NCBI GenBank assembly: GCA_028870115.1
Contig: JAGWQH010000102.1
Span: 1 to 64,000 of the forward strand
Direction: 5' to 3'
From: Candidatus Methylomirabilota bacterium
Lineage (GTDB): Bacteria > Methylomirabilota > Methylomirabilia > Methylomirabilales > Methylomirabilaceae
DNA: 64,000 nucleotides
Shown here in pieces: positions 16,992-25,025 of this stretch; the first letter of the stretch is position 1; each line of letters starts with the position of its first letter. Made by a program: the position numbers and the translations under genes. Below the pieces are notes generated by a model. The model saw nothing but the letters and a program-made list of their open reading frames with translations. It was not told the DNA's origin and made no database searches.

Positions 16992-17467
16992 TGATGTTCC
17001 TGCTGGCGCTCTTCAGTGTCTGCCTCCTGCAAGCCGCCATCGTCCCCCGCTTGGCCATCGGCGGCATTCAGCCGGACCTGTTTCTGGTCCTGCTCTTCGG
17101 ATTGAGCCTTTCTGTAGGACCGGAGTTGGCGACAGCCGCCGGCTTCCTCATCGGGCTGTACCAGGACTCCCTCTCTGGTGCCCCCCTTGGCCTCAACGCG
17201 TTCGCGTTGAGTCTGATCGGCTTCCTGGTGAGCGGATTAAGTCAACAGGTGAAGACGACCCAGTTGGCCGGGCGGTTTGCGCTGCTGTGCCTGGCCGGAC
17301 TGCTGTCCGGGCTCATCACCCTCCTGCTCCTCCGCTTTTTTCATGCGCCTCGCCCGTTGGTATCCGCCCTCCTGTGGACTGCGCTGCCGGCAGCGCTCTA
17401 CACCGCGATACTGGGGGCCGGGCTGCTTGGCGTGCTGAAGCTGAAAATCAACAAGGGCCTGACCTGA
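16988..17467 (+). CDS. mreD: Rod shape-determining protein MreD
   Basis: Integral membrane protein of 159 residues with about five hydrophobic segments, typical of MreD in length and layout: LFSVCLLQAAIVPRLAIGGI, then QPDLFLVLLFGLSLSVGP (the QPDL element is common in the family), GFLIGLYQDSLSGAPLG, a Leu-rich segment near 100, and a C-terminal helix. Sequence conservation is low in MreD, so position between mreC and mrdA carries much of the assignment. It overlaps mreC by ATGA and its stop shares a base with the mrdA ATG (TGATG). Confidence 0.92.
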   Translation: MMMFLLALFSVCLLQAAIVPRLAIGGIQPDLFLVLLFGLSLSVGPELATAAGFLIGLYQDSLSGAPLGLNAFALSLIGFLVSGLSQQVKTTQLAGRFALLCLAGLLSGLITLLLLRFFHAPRPLVSALLWTALPAALYTAILGAGLLGVLKLKINKGLT

Positions 17468-19308
17468 TGAGCGGGGACCGTAAGATCTCAAACCGCTATG
17501 CCCCCTTCCAGAAACGGATCAGGGTTGCAGCGGTCCTGATCTCTGCAGCCTTCCTGATCCTGCTGCTCCGTCTCTGGGCTCTGCAGATCCTGGAGGGTGA
17601 TCGTTTGCTCCTCCTTTCCCTTAATAATCGCCTGCGCCTGCGGCCGGTCGAGGCGCCAAGGGGACTCATTTTCGATCGAAACGGAGATCCCATGGTAGAG
17701 AATCTGGCGTCGTTCGACCTGTATGCGACACCAGAAGATATGCCTGATGTAGAGGAAACAACGCACCGCCTCGCGGAGATCCTCCAGTTCTCACCCGATG
17801 AGCTGAGGCAACGCATCGCGCAAAGGCAGGGCTCGCAACTGCAGCCGGTGCTGCTGCGAAAAGGGGTGGATGGGCGCACCGTCACGGCCATCGAAGAGCA
17901 CAAGATCGATCTACCGGGCGTCAGCCTTCAGGTCAGACCGGTGCGCGCGTATCCCAATGGCGGGTCAGCCGCTACCCTGCTGGGCTACGTGACCGAGGTG
18001 AGCCAGGCGCAACTCAAGTCTAAAGAATTTCGGGACTTTCGTCCGGGTGAGACGATGGGGCAGGCCGGGATTGAGCGGCGATACGACGCGTTTATACGGG
18101 GTGTTGATGGCGGGGATCAGGTAGAGGTGGACGCGCTCGGAAAAATAAATCGGCTGATCCAGCGGGTTGAACCGCAGTCCGGGTTTAATCTACACCTGAC
18201 GCTCGACAACCGGCTGCAGCGGGTCGCGGAGCAGGCCCTGCAGGGCAAAAGCGGCGCGCTCATCGCTGTCCATCCGTCGACCGGTGAAATCCTGGCCATG
18301 GTAAGCCAGCCATCGTACGATCCAAACCAGTTCTCCGAGCATATGACTCTGGAGCAGTGGCACAGGCTCATCGCTGACCCTCGTCATCCTATGCAAAATA
18401 AAGGGCTCCAGGGCCAGTACGCGCCGGGCTCCATCTTTAAACTGGTGACCGCGCTTGCGGCTCTCGAAAAGGGAGCCATTCATCCTGAGACCACGTTTTC
18501 CTGCAACGGCTCCTTCAGCCTCGGCTCCCACCTCTTCCACGACTGGAAAAAAGGCGGTCACGGGACGTTAGATCTCCGGCAGGCAATCGCCAACTCCTGC
18601 AACATCTACTTCTACAACACGGCGCTCAAAACCGGAATCGAGGAGATCACCCGCGTTGCGAGGGAGCTGGGGCTTGGCGCCCCCTCTGGGTTTGGGTTGG
18701 GCAGTGAAGCAAGGGGGGTCATTCCCTCCTCAACGACTCGCCCACCAGAGGTCGGCGGATGGTATCCCGGCAACACGGTGATGGCCGGAATCGGACAAGG
18801 GATGGTTACGGTTACGCCGATACAGGCCGTGATGATGGTGTCTGCCATTGCCAACGGGGGGACCCTCTACAGACCCTGGGTTGTACGAAAGGTCGAAACG
18901 CTGGATCGTGAGTTGATTGAGGAGTACGGCTCCGAACGCATCCGGCGGGTCAACATCGACCCTGATAACCTGGCGATTGTCAGGGAAGGAATGCAGGCGG
19001 TGGTCAGCGAAGGAACGGGGAGTCGCGCCAAAATTCCCGGGCTCAGAGTGGCCGGCAAGACAGGAACCGCGCAGGTTGTGGAGAATGGTGGTTCGCAGCG
19101 AGGCGATCAACGGGACCATGCCTGGTTCGTGGGCTTCGCACCCGCCGATAATCCTCAGATTGCCATTGCCGTGGTGGTGGAGCACGGCGGTTTCGGCGGC
19201 CAAGTGGCTGCGCCGATTGCGCGGAGTCTCCTGGAGGCGTGGTTTCAGCTTCCCAAAGAACAGCAGCCGGTTCAGACTGCTGAGTCGGAACCGACCGAAG
19301 GCGACTGA
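17467..19308 (+). CDS. mrdA: Penicillin-binding protein 2 (elongation transpeptidase)
   Basis: Class B PBP of 613 residues from the ATG that overlaps the mreD stop. A cytoplasmic tail and one membrane anchor (VAAVLISAAFLILLLRLWAL) precede the pedestal domain with RGLIFDRNGDPMVEN and the transpeptidase domain. The three catalytic motifs are SIFK (APGSIFKLVTALAAL), SCN (IANSCNIYFYN) and KTGTA (VAGKTGTAQVVEN). It crosslinks new glycan made by the SEDS polymerase RodA in the periplasm during side-wall growth. The gene partner rodA follows after 16 nt. Confidence 0.96.
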   Translation: MSGDRKISNRYAPFQKRIRVAAVLISAAFLILLLRLWALQILEGDRLLLLSLNNRLRLRPVEAPRGLIFDRNGDPMVENLASFDLYATPEDMPDVEETTHRLAEILQFSPDELRQRIAQRQGSQLQPVLLRKGVDGRTVTAIEEHKIDLPGVSLQVRPVRAYPNGGSAATLLGYVTEVSQAQLKSKEFRDFRPGETMGQAGIERRYDAFIRGVDGGDQVEVDALGKINRLIQRVEPQSGFNLHLTLDNRLQRVAEQALQGKSGALIAVHPSTGEILAMVSQPSYDPNQFSEHMTLEQWHRLIADPRHPMQNKGLQGQYAPGSIFKLVTALAALEKGAIHPETTFSCNGSFSLGSHLFHDWKKGGHGTLDLRQAIANSCNIYFYNTALKTGIEEITRVARELGLGAPSGFGLGSEARGVIPSSTTRPPEVGGWYPGNTVMAGIGQGMVTVTPIQAVMMVSAIANGGTLYRPWVVRKVETLDRELIEEYGSERIRRVNIDPDNLAIVREGMQAVVSEGTGSRAKIPGLRVAGKTGTAQVVENGGSQRGDQRDHAWFVGFAPADNPQIAIAVVVEHGGFGGQVAAPIARSLLEAWFQLPKEQQPVQTAESEPTEGD

Positions 19309-19324
19309 TGGGAGCGCTTGTCCC

Positions 19325-20425
19325 ATGTTAATACCTCGCCGCGTTCTACCCGTCCTCGACTGGCGACTTGTCGCCTCCGCTGCCGGGCTTGCCGCCCTGA
19401 GCGTCCTGATCATCTACAGCACAAGCGGGATGCACGCCTCCCTCTTTCGAAGATCGCTGTATCTGAAACAGGCGATCTGGGTAGTGATGGGACTCTCCGC
19501 CATGATCCTGCTCTGCCTGGTCCCTTACCGGACAACCTGGAGCCTGGCCTATCCTCTGTACGCCTTTCTCCTGATCGCGCTGGTGCTTGTCGCCCTGACC
19601 GGCCGAACCGGCCTGGGCGCCCAGCGATGGCTCAGCATCGGATCGTTCGCGTTTCAACCTTCGGAGTTCATGAAGCTGTCACTCATCATCCTGCTGGCTC
19701 GCTACTTTGAGGATCGAAAGGAAGAGTTATGCGCACCTCGGATCTTTATCGTGCCGATCCTCCTGACCCTTCTGCCGACGGTCTTTGTCCTACGGCAACC
19801 CGATCTTGGCACCGCCATCATGCTGCTCTTGATCTGTGCCAGCATCCTGGCAGTGATGGGACTGAAGATTCGCTACTTCGTTCTGGTCGGCGCAGTCGGA
19901 TCTGCTGTCGCGCCGGTGCTCTGGAACTTCCTGCATGACTACCAGAAGAATCGGGTTCTCGTGCTGATGTATCCTGATATGGATCCCATGGGCGTGGGCT
20001 ATCATGTCGCCCAATCGAAGATCGCCGTCGGCTCAGGGGGGGTGATCGGAAAGGGATGGATGGCGGCGACGCAGAGCCAGCTCAATTTCCTGCCGGAGAA
20101 TCACACCGACTTCATCTTCGCCGGTCTGGCGGAGCAATGGGGCTTCATCGGCTCGCTAGGTTTACTGCTGATCTATGCCTACCTTCTTTCGAGGGGTCTT
20201 CGCCTCGCTAAAGATGCCCACGACCTGTTCACCATGATCACGAGCTTCGGCATCGTGAGCATGATGGCGTGGCAGGTGGTGATCAACATCGGGATGGTGA
20301 CCGGCATCATGCCGGTAGTCGGCATTCCGCTCCCGCTGCTCTCCTACGGGGGCTCTTCCATGCTGGTGAACATGCTGGCCGTTGGGCTGCTGCTCAACCT
20401 TCACAAACATCGGTATCTGTATTGA
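19325..20425 (+). CDS. rodA: SEDS peptidoglycan polymerase RodA
   Basis: Multispanning (about ten helices) peptidoglycan glycosyltransferase of 366 residues, partner of PBP2. Motifs include YSTSGMHASLFRRSLYLKQ in helix/loop 1-2, GAQRWLSIGSFAFQPSEFMK, LRQPDLGTAIML, and QSQLNFLPENHTDFIFAGLA with the essential periplasmic Asp at residue 262, followed by PVVGIPLPLLSYGGSSML. The ATG at 19325 follows GGGAGCGC and lies 16 nt after mrdA. The gene is last of the mre/rod cluster; ileS behind it has its own promoter. Confidence 0.95.
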   Translation: MLIPRRVLPVLDWRLVASAAGLAALSVLIIYSTSGMHASLFRRSLYLKQAIWVVMGLSAMILLCLVPYRTTWSLAYPLYAFLLIALVLVALTGRTGLGAQRWLSIGSFAFQPSEFMKLSLIILLARYFEDRKEELCAPRIFIVPILLTLLPTVFVLRQPDLGTAIMLLLICASILAVMGLKIRYFVLVGAVGSAVAPVLWNFLHDYQKNRVLVLMYPDMDPMGVGYHVAQSKIAVGSGGVIGKGWMAATQSQLNFLPENHTDFIFAGLAEQWGFIGSLGLLLIYAYLLSRGLRLAKDAHDLFTMITSFGIVSMMAWQVVINIGMVTGIMPVVGIPLPLLSYGGSSMLVNMLAVGLLLNLHKHRYLY

Positions 20426-20440
20426 GGCTGTACTGAAGCC

Positions 20441-20469
20441 TTGACAGGCGTTGTTGTCGCTGCTATGAA
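20441..20469 (+). promoter_or_regulatory. Sigma70-type promoter of ileS-lspA-rluD
   Basis: A consensus -35 TTGACA (20441-20446), a 17-nt spacer and -10 TATGAA (20464-20469) lie in the 67-nt gap between rodA and ileS. The ileS ATG is 24 nt downstream of the -10. There is no room for a T-box leader, so control of ileS by uncharged tRNA is not suggested. Confidence 0.75.
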
Positions 20470-20492
20470 ACACAGGATACGGGAATCCAGAA

Positions 20493-23312
20493 ATGAATTA
20501 TAAAGAGACACTCAATCTACCTACAACCGTCTTTCCGATGAAGGCGGATCTCCCTATACTCGAGCCATCTATCCTGAAACGGTGGGAAGCTTCGGGTCTC
20601 TATGATCGGCTCCGCGAGGTTCGGGCTGATCGGCAGGTCTGGATCCTCCACGACGGCCCTCCCTACGCGAACGGCCACATCCACATTGGTCATGCACTCA
20701 ATAAGATATTGAAGGACATCGTGGTCAAGTCCAGGTCGATGTTCGGCTACAACGCCGCCTACGTCCCGGGATGGGATTGCCACGGACTTCCGATCGAACA
20801 CCAGGTCGACAAAGACTTGGGCAGTAAGAAAGCAGAGGTGTCGCTGGTGGAAAAGCGAGCGCTTTGCCGCGAGTACGCCGCCCGGTTTGTCGACATTCAG
20901 CGGGAAGAGTTCAGGCGGCTCGGGGTACTCGGCAACTGGTCGGATCCCTACCTCACCATGGATTACAAATACGAGGCAACGATCGTCCGTGAACTGGGGA
21001 GGTTGTTCGGAACGGGGGCAGCCTACAAGGGCAAGAAGCCGGTTCACTGGTGCGCCTCATGCCGGACCGCTCTGGCCGAAGCCGAGGTCGAGTACGGCGA
21101 TCATTCATCTCCGTCCATCTACGTTAAGTTTCCGCTTAACCCGGATGTCGCGGAGCGCCTGCCGGTCCTGCAGGGCAAACGATCGTTCGTCGTGATCTGG
21201 ACGACGACACCGTGGACGCTGCCGGCGAATCTGGCTATCGCCGTACATCCGGATGCATCCTACGTGATCGTCGAATCGACTGACGAGTTCTTCATCGTCG
21301 CCAAAGATCGGCTGGAGGTTACACTTGCAGCCGCAGGGGTGAAAGCGAGCCGGGTTGTCGAGGAAGTATCTGGTCGTACGCTGGAAGGACTTACGGCCAG
21401 GCATCCCTGGATCGAACGACCCTCGAAGGTTGTGCTGGCCGACTATGTCACCATGGACCAGGGGACAGGGTGTGTGCATACGGCGCCGGGACATGGGGTT
21501 GAGGACTACGAGACCGGCCTCCGATACGGTCTCGATATCTATAACCCTGTCGACGCAGCCGGGCGGTTCGTTGCGGATCTGCCGCTTGTCGGCGGCCTGA
21601 GCGTCTGGAAGGCCAACAGCACGATCGTTGCAGAGCTTCAGCGCCGCGGTCTGCTGCTGTCGGAGGTGCAAGTCGAGCACTCCTATCCCCATTGCTGGCG
21701 GTGCAAGAACCCGACCATCTTTCGGGCGACGGAACAGTGGTTCATCTCCATGGACGCGGCGGTCCTGTCTGATGAAAGCGGCAGGCGGACCGGACTCCGC
21801 GCCAAGGCCCTGACGGAGATCAAGCAGGTTCGGTGGATCCCCTCCTGGGGCGAGGACAGGATCAGCAATATGGTCGCGTACCGCTCCGACTGGTGCATCT
21901 CGCGGCAGCGGGCCTGGGGGGTCCCGATTGTCGCCTTCTACTGCGCGCATTGTGGCCACATCCTGGCGGACCAGCAGCTCGCGGAGCACGTGGCAACCAT
22001 GATCGAACGCGCGGGAGCTGACATGTGGTACACAAAAACGGCAGCGGACCTGCTTCCGCCCGGGACCACCTGTTCTAACTGCAAGAGGACCGACTTCGAG
22101 AAGGAACGCGACATCCTGGATGTCTGGTTCGATTCCGGTGTGAGCCACGCAGCCGTCCTCGCGGTCCGACCTGACCAACAGTGGCCCGCCGACATGTACC
22201 TCGAAGGGAGCGACCAGCATCGGGGCTGGTTCCATAGCTCGTTGCTCACCGCAGTCGGAACCCGGGGACACGCGCCCTATCGGGCGGTCCTGACCCACGG
22301 CTTCGTGGTGGACGGCGAAGGCAAGAAGATGTCGAAGTCGCTCGGCAACGTTGTGGCGCCCCAAGAGGTGATCGAACGGTACGGCGCCGAGATTCTTCGC
22401 TTGTGGGTGGCAGCCGAGGACTATCGCGATGATATCCGGATCTCCGAGGAAATCTTGAAGCGACTGGCGGAAGGGTACCGGCGCATTCGGAATACCTGTC
22501 GCTATCTGCTCGGCAACCTGTCCGACTTCCAGCCTACTCAGGATGCGCTGCCGCCCAACGAACTCGATGAGATCGATCGGTTCATCCTGAGTCGACTGGA
22601 GCGGCTCATCGAACGAGTGCGCCGGGCCTACGAGACCTACGAGTTTCACCTCCTCTACCATAGCCTGCACAACTTCTGCGCTGTGGACCTTTCAGCCTTT
22701 TACCTGGATGTCCTCAAGGATCGGGTCTACACTTCGGCCCCTCGCTCTCGCGCCAGACGTGCGGCCCAAACCTCGATGTATCGGATCCTTGGCGCGCTCG
22801 TCAGACTTATGGCGCCGGTCCTGTCCTTTACCGCCGATGAGGTCTGGCAGGCAATGCCCAAGGAGGGCGGCGAGGGGGAGAGCGTGCACCTTGCCGAATT
22901 CCCGCTCGTCCGGCCCGATCTGCTGGACGAAACCCTTGAAGCCCGCTGGGATATTTTACTGTCGGTTCGTGATGAGGTCCTGAAAGCCCTCGAAGCCGCT
23001 CGCAAAGCCAAGCTTATCGGGACGTCACTGGAGGCGCGAGTTGACCTGCTGGTCGAGCCCGCCTTGCTGCCGGTTCTCACCCAGTACGAAGCTGATCTGC
23101 CGATGCTGTTCATCGTCTCGTCCGTGAGCGTAGGGAGTCTGGCCGAGGCGGATACGGTCGGAAAAAAGGTTGAGGTGCGGGTAGGGCGGGCAGAGGGGCT
23201 CAAATGCGCGCGATGCTGGACCTACAGCGAAAGCGTGGGTCGGTCGATCCCTTACCCGGATGTCTGCGCCCGCTGCGCCAGCGTCCTGGAAGAGATAGGG
23301 GAGAGGGTATAG
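20493..23312 (+). CDS. ileS: Isoleucyl-tRNA synthetase
   Basis: Class I aminoacyl-tRNA synthetase of 939 residues that charges tRNA-Ile. The HIGH motif is in PYANGHIHIGHALNKILKD and the KMSKS motif in GKKMSKSLGNVVAP. The large CP1 editing domain (TTTPWTLPANLAIAVHPD, DYVTMDQGTGCVHTAPGHG) and a C-terminal Zn-finger (CARCWTYSESVG, then CARCASVLEE) are complete. Length and C-terminal zinc site match the bacterial type-1 IleRS. It begins an operon with lspA (2-nt gap) and rluD, a common bacterial arrangement. Confidence 0.98.
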   Translation: MNYKETLNLPTTVFPMKADLPILEPSILKRWEASGLYDRLREVRADRQVWILHDGPPYANGHIHIGHALNKILKDIVVKSRSMFGYNAAYVPGWDCHGLPIEHQVDKDLGSKKAEVSLVEKRALCREYAARFVDIQREEFRRLGVLGNWSDPYLTMDYKYEATIVRELGRLFGTGAAYKGKKPVHWCASCRTALAEAEVEYGDHSSPSIYVKFPLNPDVAERLPVLQGKRSFVVIWTTTPWTLPANLAIAVHPDASYVIVESTDEFFIVAKDRLEVTLAAAGVKASRVVEEVSGRTLEGLTARHPWIERPSKVVLADYVTMDQGTGCVHTAPGHGVEDYETGLRYGLDIYNPVDAAGRFVADLPLVGGLSVWKANSTIVAELQRRGLLLSEVQVEHSYPHCWRCKNPTIFRATEQWFISMDAAVLSDESGRRTGLRAKALTEIKQVRWIPSWGEDRISNMVAYRSDWCISRQRAWGVPIVAFYCAHCGHILADQQLAEHVATMIERAGADMWYTKTAADLLPPGTTCSNCKRTDFEKERDILDVWFDSGVSHAAVLAVRPDQQWPADMYLEGSDQHRGWFHSSLLTAVGTRGHAPYRAVLTHGFVVDGEGKKMSKSLGNVVAPQEVIERYGAEILRLWVAAEDYRDDIRISEEILKRLAEGYRRIRNTCRYLLGNLSDFQPTQDALPPNELDEIDRFILSRLERLIERVRRAYETYEFHLLYHSLHNFCAVDLSAFYLDVLKDRVYTSAPRSRARRAAQTSMYRILGALVRLMAPVLSFTADEVWQAMPKEGGEGESVHLAEFPLVRPDLLDETLEARWDILLSVRDEVLKALEAARKAKLIGTSLEARVDLLVEPALLPVLTQYEADLPMLFIVSSVSVGSLAEADTVGKKVEVRVGRAEGLKCARCWTYSESVGRSIPYPDVCARCASVLEEIGERV

Positions 23313-23314
23313 GG

Positions 23315-23803
23315 TTGCGTTTCTACGCTGTTGCGCTCATCGTTATCGTTCTCGATCAGATCTCCAAGCTGTTGATCCAGGCTTCGATACCCCTCGGCCA
23401 CAGCATCCCCCTCATCCCTGATCTCTTCGCGATCGTCCATGTCATGAACCCTGGTGCGGCATTCGGCTTCCTGGCCGCCCAGGCCGCAGGGGTTCGCAAC
23501 CCTTTCTTCATCGGCATCTCTCTCCTGGCCATCGGGTTCATTCTGTACTATCGACATCACAGATCTGACGACCATCCGCTTGGCTCGTTCGGGTTGAGCC
23601 TGATCCTTGGGGGCGCTGTCGGCAACCTGGCGGATCGGTTGAGAATCGGGATGGTTGTCGACTTCATCGATGTTCACTATTACCAGTATCACTGGCCCGC
23701 GTTCAACGTTGCGGACTCCGCCATCACCATCGGCGTGTCGCTCATGATGCTCACGCTGATCCTTGATGAACGTCGGGAGCGTCATCGAGGTCCGGCTTCG
23801 TGA
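23315..23803 (+). CDS. lspA: Lipoprotein signal peptidase (SPase II)
   Basis: Aspartic membrane protease of 162 residues that cleaves lipoprotein signal peptides after lipidation. Four hydrophobic segments and the catalytic motifs are present: GGAVGNLADRL, then VVDFIDVHYY with one Asp and WPAFNVADSAITIG with the other. No ATG is available at the right place; TTG at 23315, 3 nt after the ileS stop and about 8 nt after GGGAGAGGG, gives the expected N-terminus (MRFYAVALIVIVLDQISK). The end overlaps the rluD start by 4 nt. Confidence 0.94.
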   Translation: MRFYAVALIVIVLDQISKLLIQASIPLGHSIPLIPDLFAIVHVMNPGAAFGFLAAQAAGVRNPFFIGISLLAIGFILYYRHHRSDDHPLGSFGLSLILGGAVGNLADRLRIGMVVDFIDVHYYQYHWPAFNVADSAITIGVSLMMLTLILDERRERHRGPAS

Positions 23804-24744
23804 GCGGCGATGAGGTCCGCGAACTCATAGCCGATGCCTCGGTCGCCGGCCTGCGGCTGGACCGGTACCTCACTGCCGCGACCGGGCTCCCACGCTCACA
23901 GATCCAGCGCCTCATCAAAGCCGGCCGGGTGCTGGTCGATGGTCGCCACCCGAAGGCGAGCGCCACGGCCCACCCGGGCCAGCAGATCAGCCTCTCGATC
24001 CCTTCGCCACAACCGTCCACTCTCACACCTGAACCGATTCCCCTCGACATCCTGTACGAAGATACCGACCTCCTGATCCTGAATAAGCCGGCGGGACTGG
24101 TCGTGCACCCCGCCCCCGGGCATCCGGCCGGTACGCTGGTCCACGCCATTCTGTATCACTGTCCGGATCTCCCAGGGATCGGCGAAGAGCGACGACCAGG
24201 GATCGTTCACCGGCTCGACAAAGAGACGTCGGGAGCGATGGTCGTGGCTAAAACCGACGCGGCCATGGCCTCACTCGCCACACAATTCAAAGGACGCCGG
24301 GTCCAGAAGACCTACATCGCGCTGGTGCATGGCGAGGTCAAGCAGTCTGAGGGGCAGATCGTAGCTGACATCGGCCGGCACGAACGGGATCGAAAGCGGA
24401 TGGCGGTGCGCACACGCAAAGGTCGGAAGGCGGTAACCATCTACCGGGTGGTGAAGCGACTGGGTGACCTTACACTACTCGAACTCATGCCGCAGACCGG
24501 CAGGACCCACCAGATCCGGGTCCACCTGTCCGCAATCGGCCACCCGGTCGTGGGCGATAAGGTGTACGGGGGAACAAAGGAAAAAAAGTTCAAAGTTCAA
24601 AGTTCAAAGTTCAAGGGTAAGGCGGAGCGGCATCTGCTGCATGCCTGGAAGTTGGGTTTCTTCCACCCGAGGACCGATGCGTGGATGGAGTTCGAGGCCC
24701 CGCTGCCGCCGGACTTCAAAAGCCGGCTTCACACAGAATCCTAG
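23800..24744 (+). CDS. rluD: Large-subunit rRNA pseudouridine synthase, RluA/RluD family
   Basis: Protein of 314 residues with an N-terminal S4 RNA-binding domain (LRLDRYLTAATGLPRSQIQR) and the pseudouridine synthase catalytic domain. The catalytic Asp is in GIVHRLDKETSG; LMPQTGRTHQIRVHLSAIGHP is the conserved substrate-binding motif. The start is GTG overlapping the lspA stop. Oddity: between GDKVYGG and RHLLHAWKL the protein has an insert TKEKKFKVQSSKFKGKAE encoded by four exact AAAGTTC heptamers. In relatives this loop is short (family knowledge), so the insert looks repeat-derived yet keeps frame. RluD itself makes pseudouridines in 23S helix 69; exact target specificity is inferred. Confidence 0.92.
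   Translation: MSGDEVRELIADASVAGLRLDRYLTAATGLPRSQIQRLIKAGRVLVDGRHPKASATAHPGQQISLSIPSPQPSTLTPEPIPLDILYEDTDLLILNKPAGLVVHPAPGHPAGTLVHAILYHCPDLPGIGEERRPGIVHRLDKETSGAMVVAKTDAAMASLATQFKGRRVQKTYIALVHGEVKQSEGQIVADIGRHERDRKRMAVRTRKGRKAVTIYRVVKRLGDLTLLELMPQTGRTHQIRVHLSAIGHPVVGDKVYGGTKEKKFKVQSSKFKGKAERHLLHAWKLGFFHPRTDAWMEFEAPLPPDFKSRLHTES
24585..24612. repeat. Four tandem AAAGTTC heptamers inside rluD
   Basis: Four exact 7-bp units AAAGTTC occupy 24585-24612, preceded by a run of A and followed by AAGGG. The array encodes the KFKVQSSKF stretch of the pseudouridine synthase. It matches the heptameric periodicity seen in several intergenic spacers of the window. Confidence 0.85.
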
Positions 24745-25025
24745 ATAGACACCAGTCTGCTCAGACCCTCTCCAGGTTTTCCGTTTACCGAGAAAGCATA
24801 AAATCAGCTCGAATACGTGCAGTGTCAAGCGGTAGTTCGTGATACCCACATCATCACCGATCAATATACTATCCGAGCGATTTCTGTATATTATTATATC
24901 ATAAATGTCAGCATCTATGACCACTTTGTAATAAAATGTACTATATTATATGCGATGATGATTGGGATGACATTGCGGGCGCCACGTAGGCAAACGACTT
25001 CCGCCAGTAGTTTGGAATCAAAAAG
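24745..25025. other. AT-rich spacer before the diguanylate cyclase gene
   Basis: The 281 nt between rluD and the diguanylate cyclase are much richer in A/T than the neighbourhood, especially 24880-24960 (TATATTATTATATCATAAATG). Several TATATT/TATTAT boxes could serve as -10 elements but no convincing -35 can be paired. The composition step together with the unusual gene downstream suggests acquired DNA. No gene is seen in it. Confidence 0.5.

Noticed and set aside
20426-20492. T-box leader upstream of ileS
   Set aside because: Only 24 nt lie between the -10 and the start codon, too short for a T-box.
21105-22670. About 520-codon minus-strand frame
   Set aside because: Antisense shadow of ileS; composition is Arg/Pro/His/Gly-rich with no recognisable domain.
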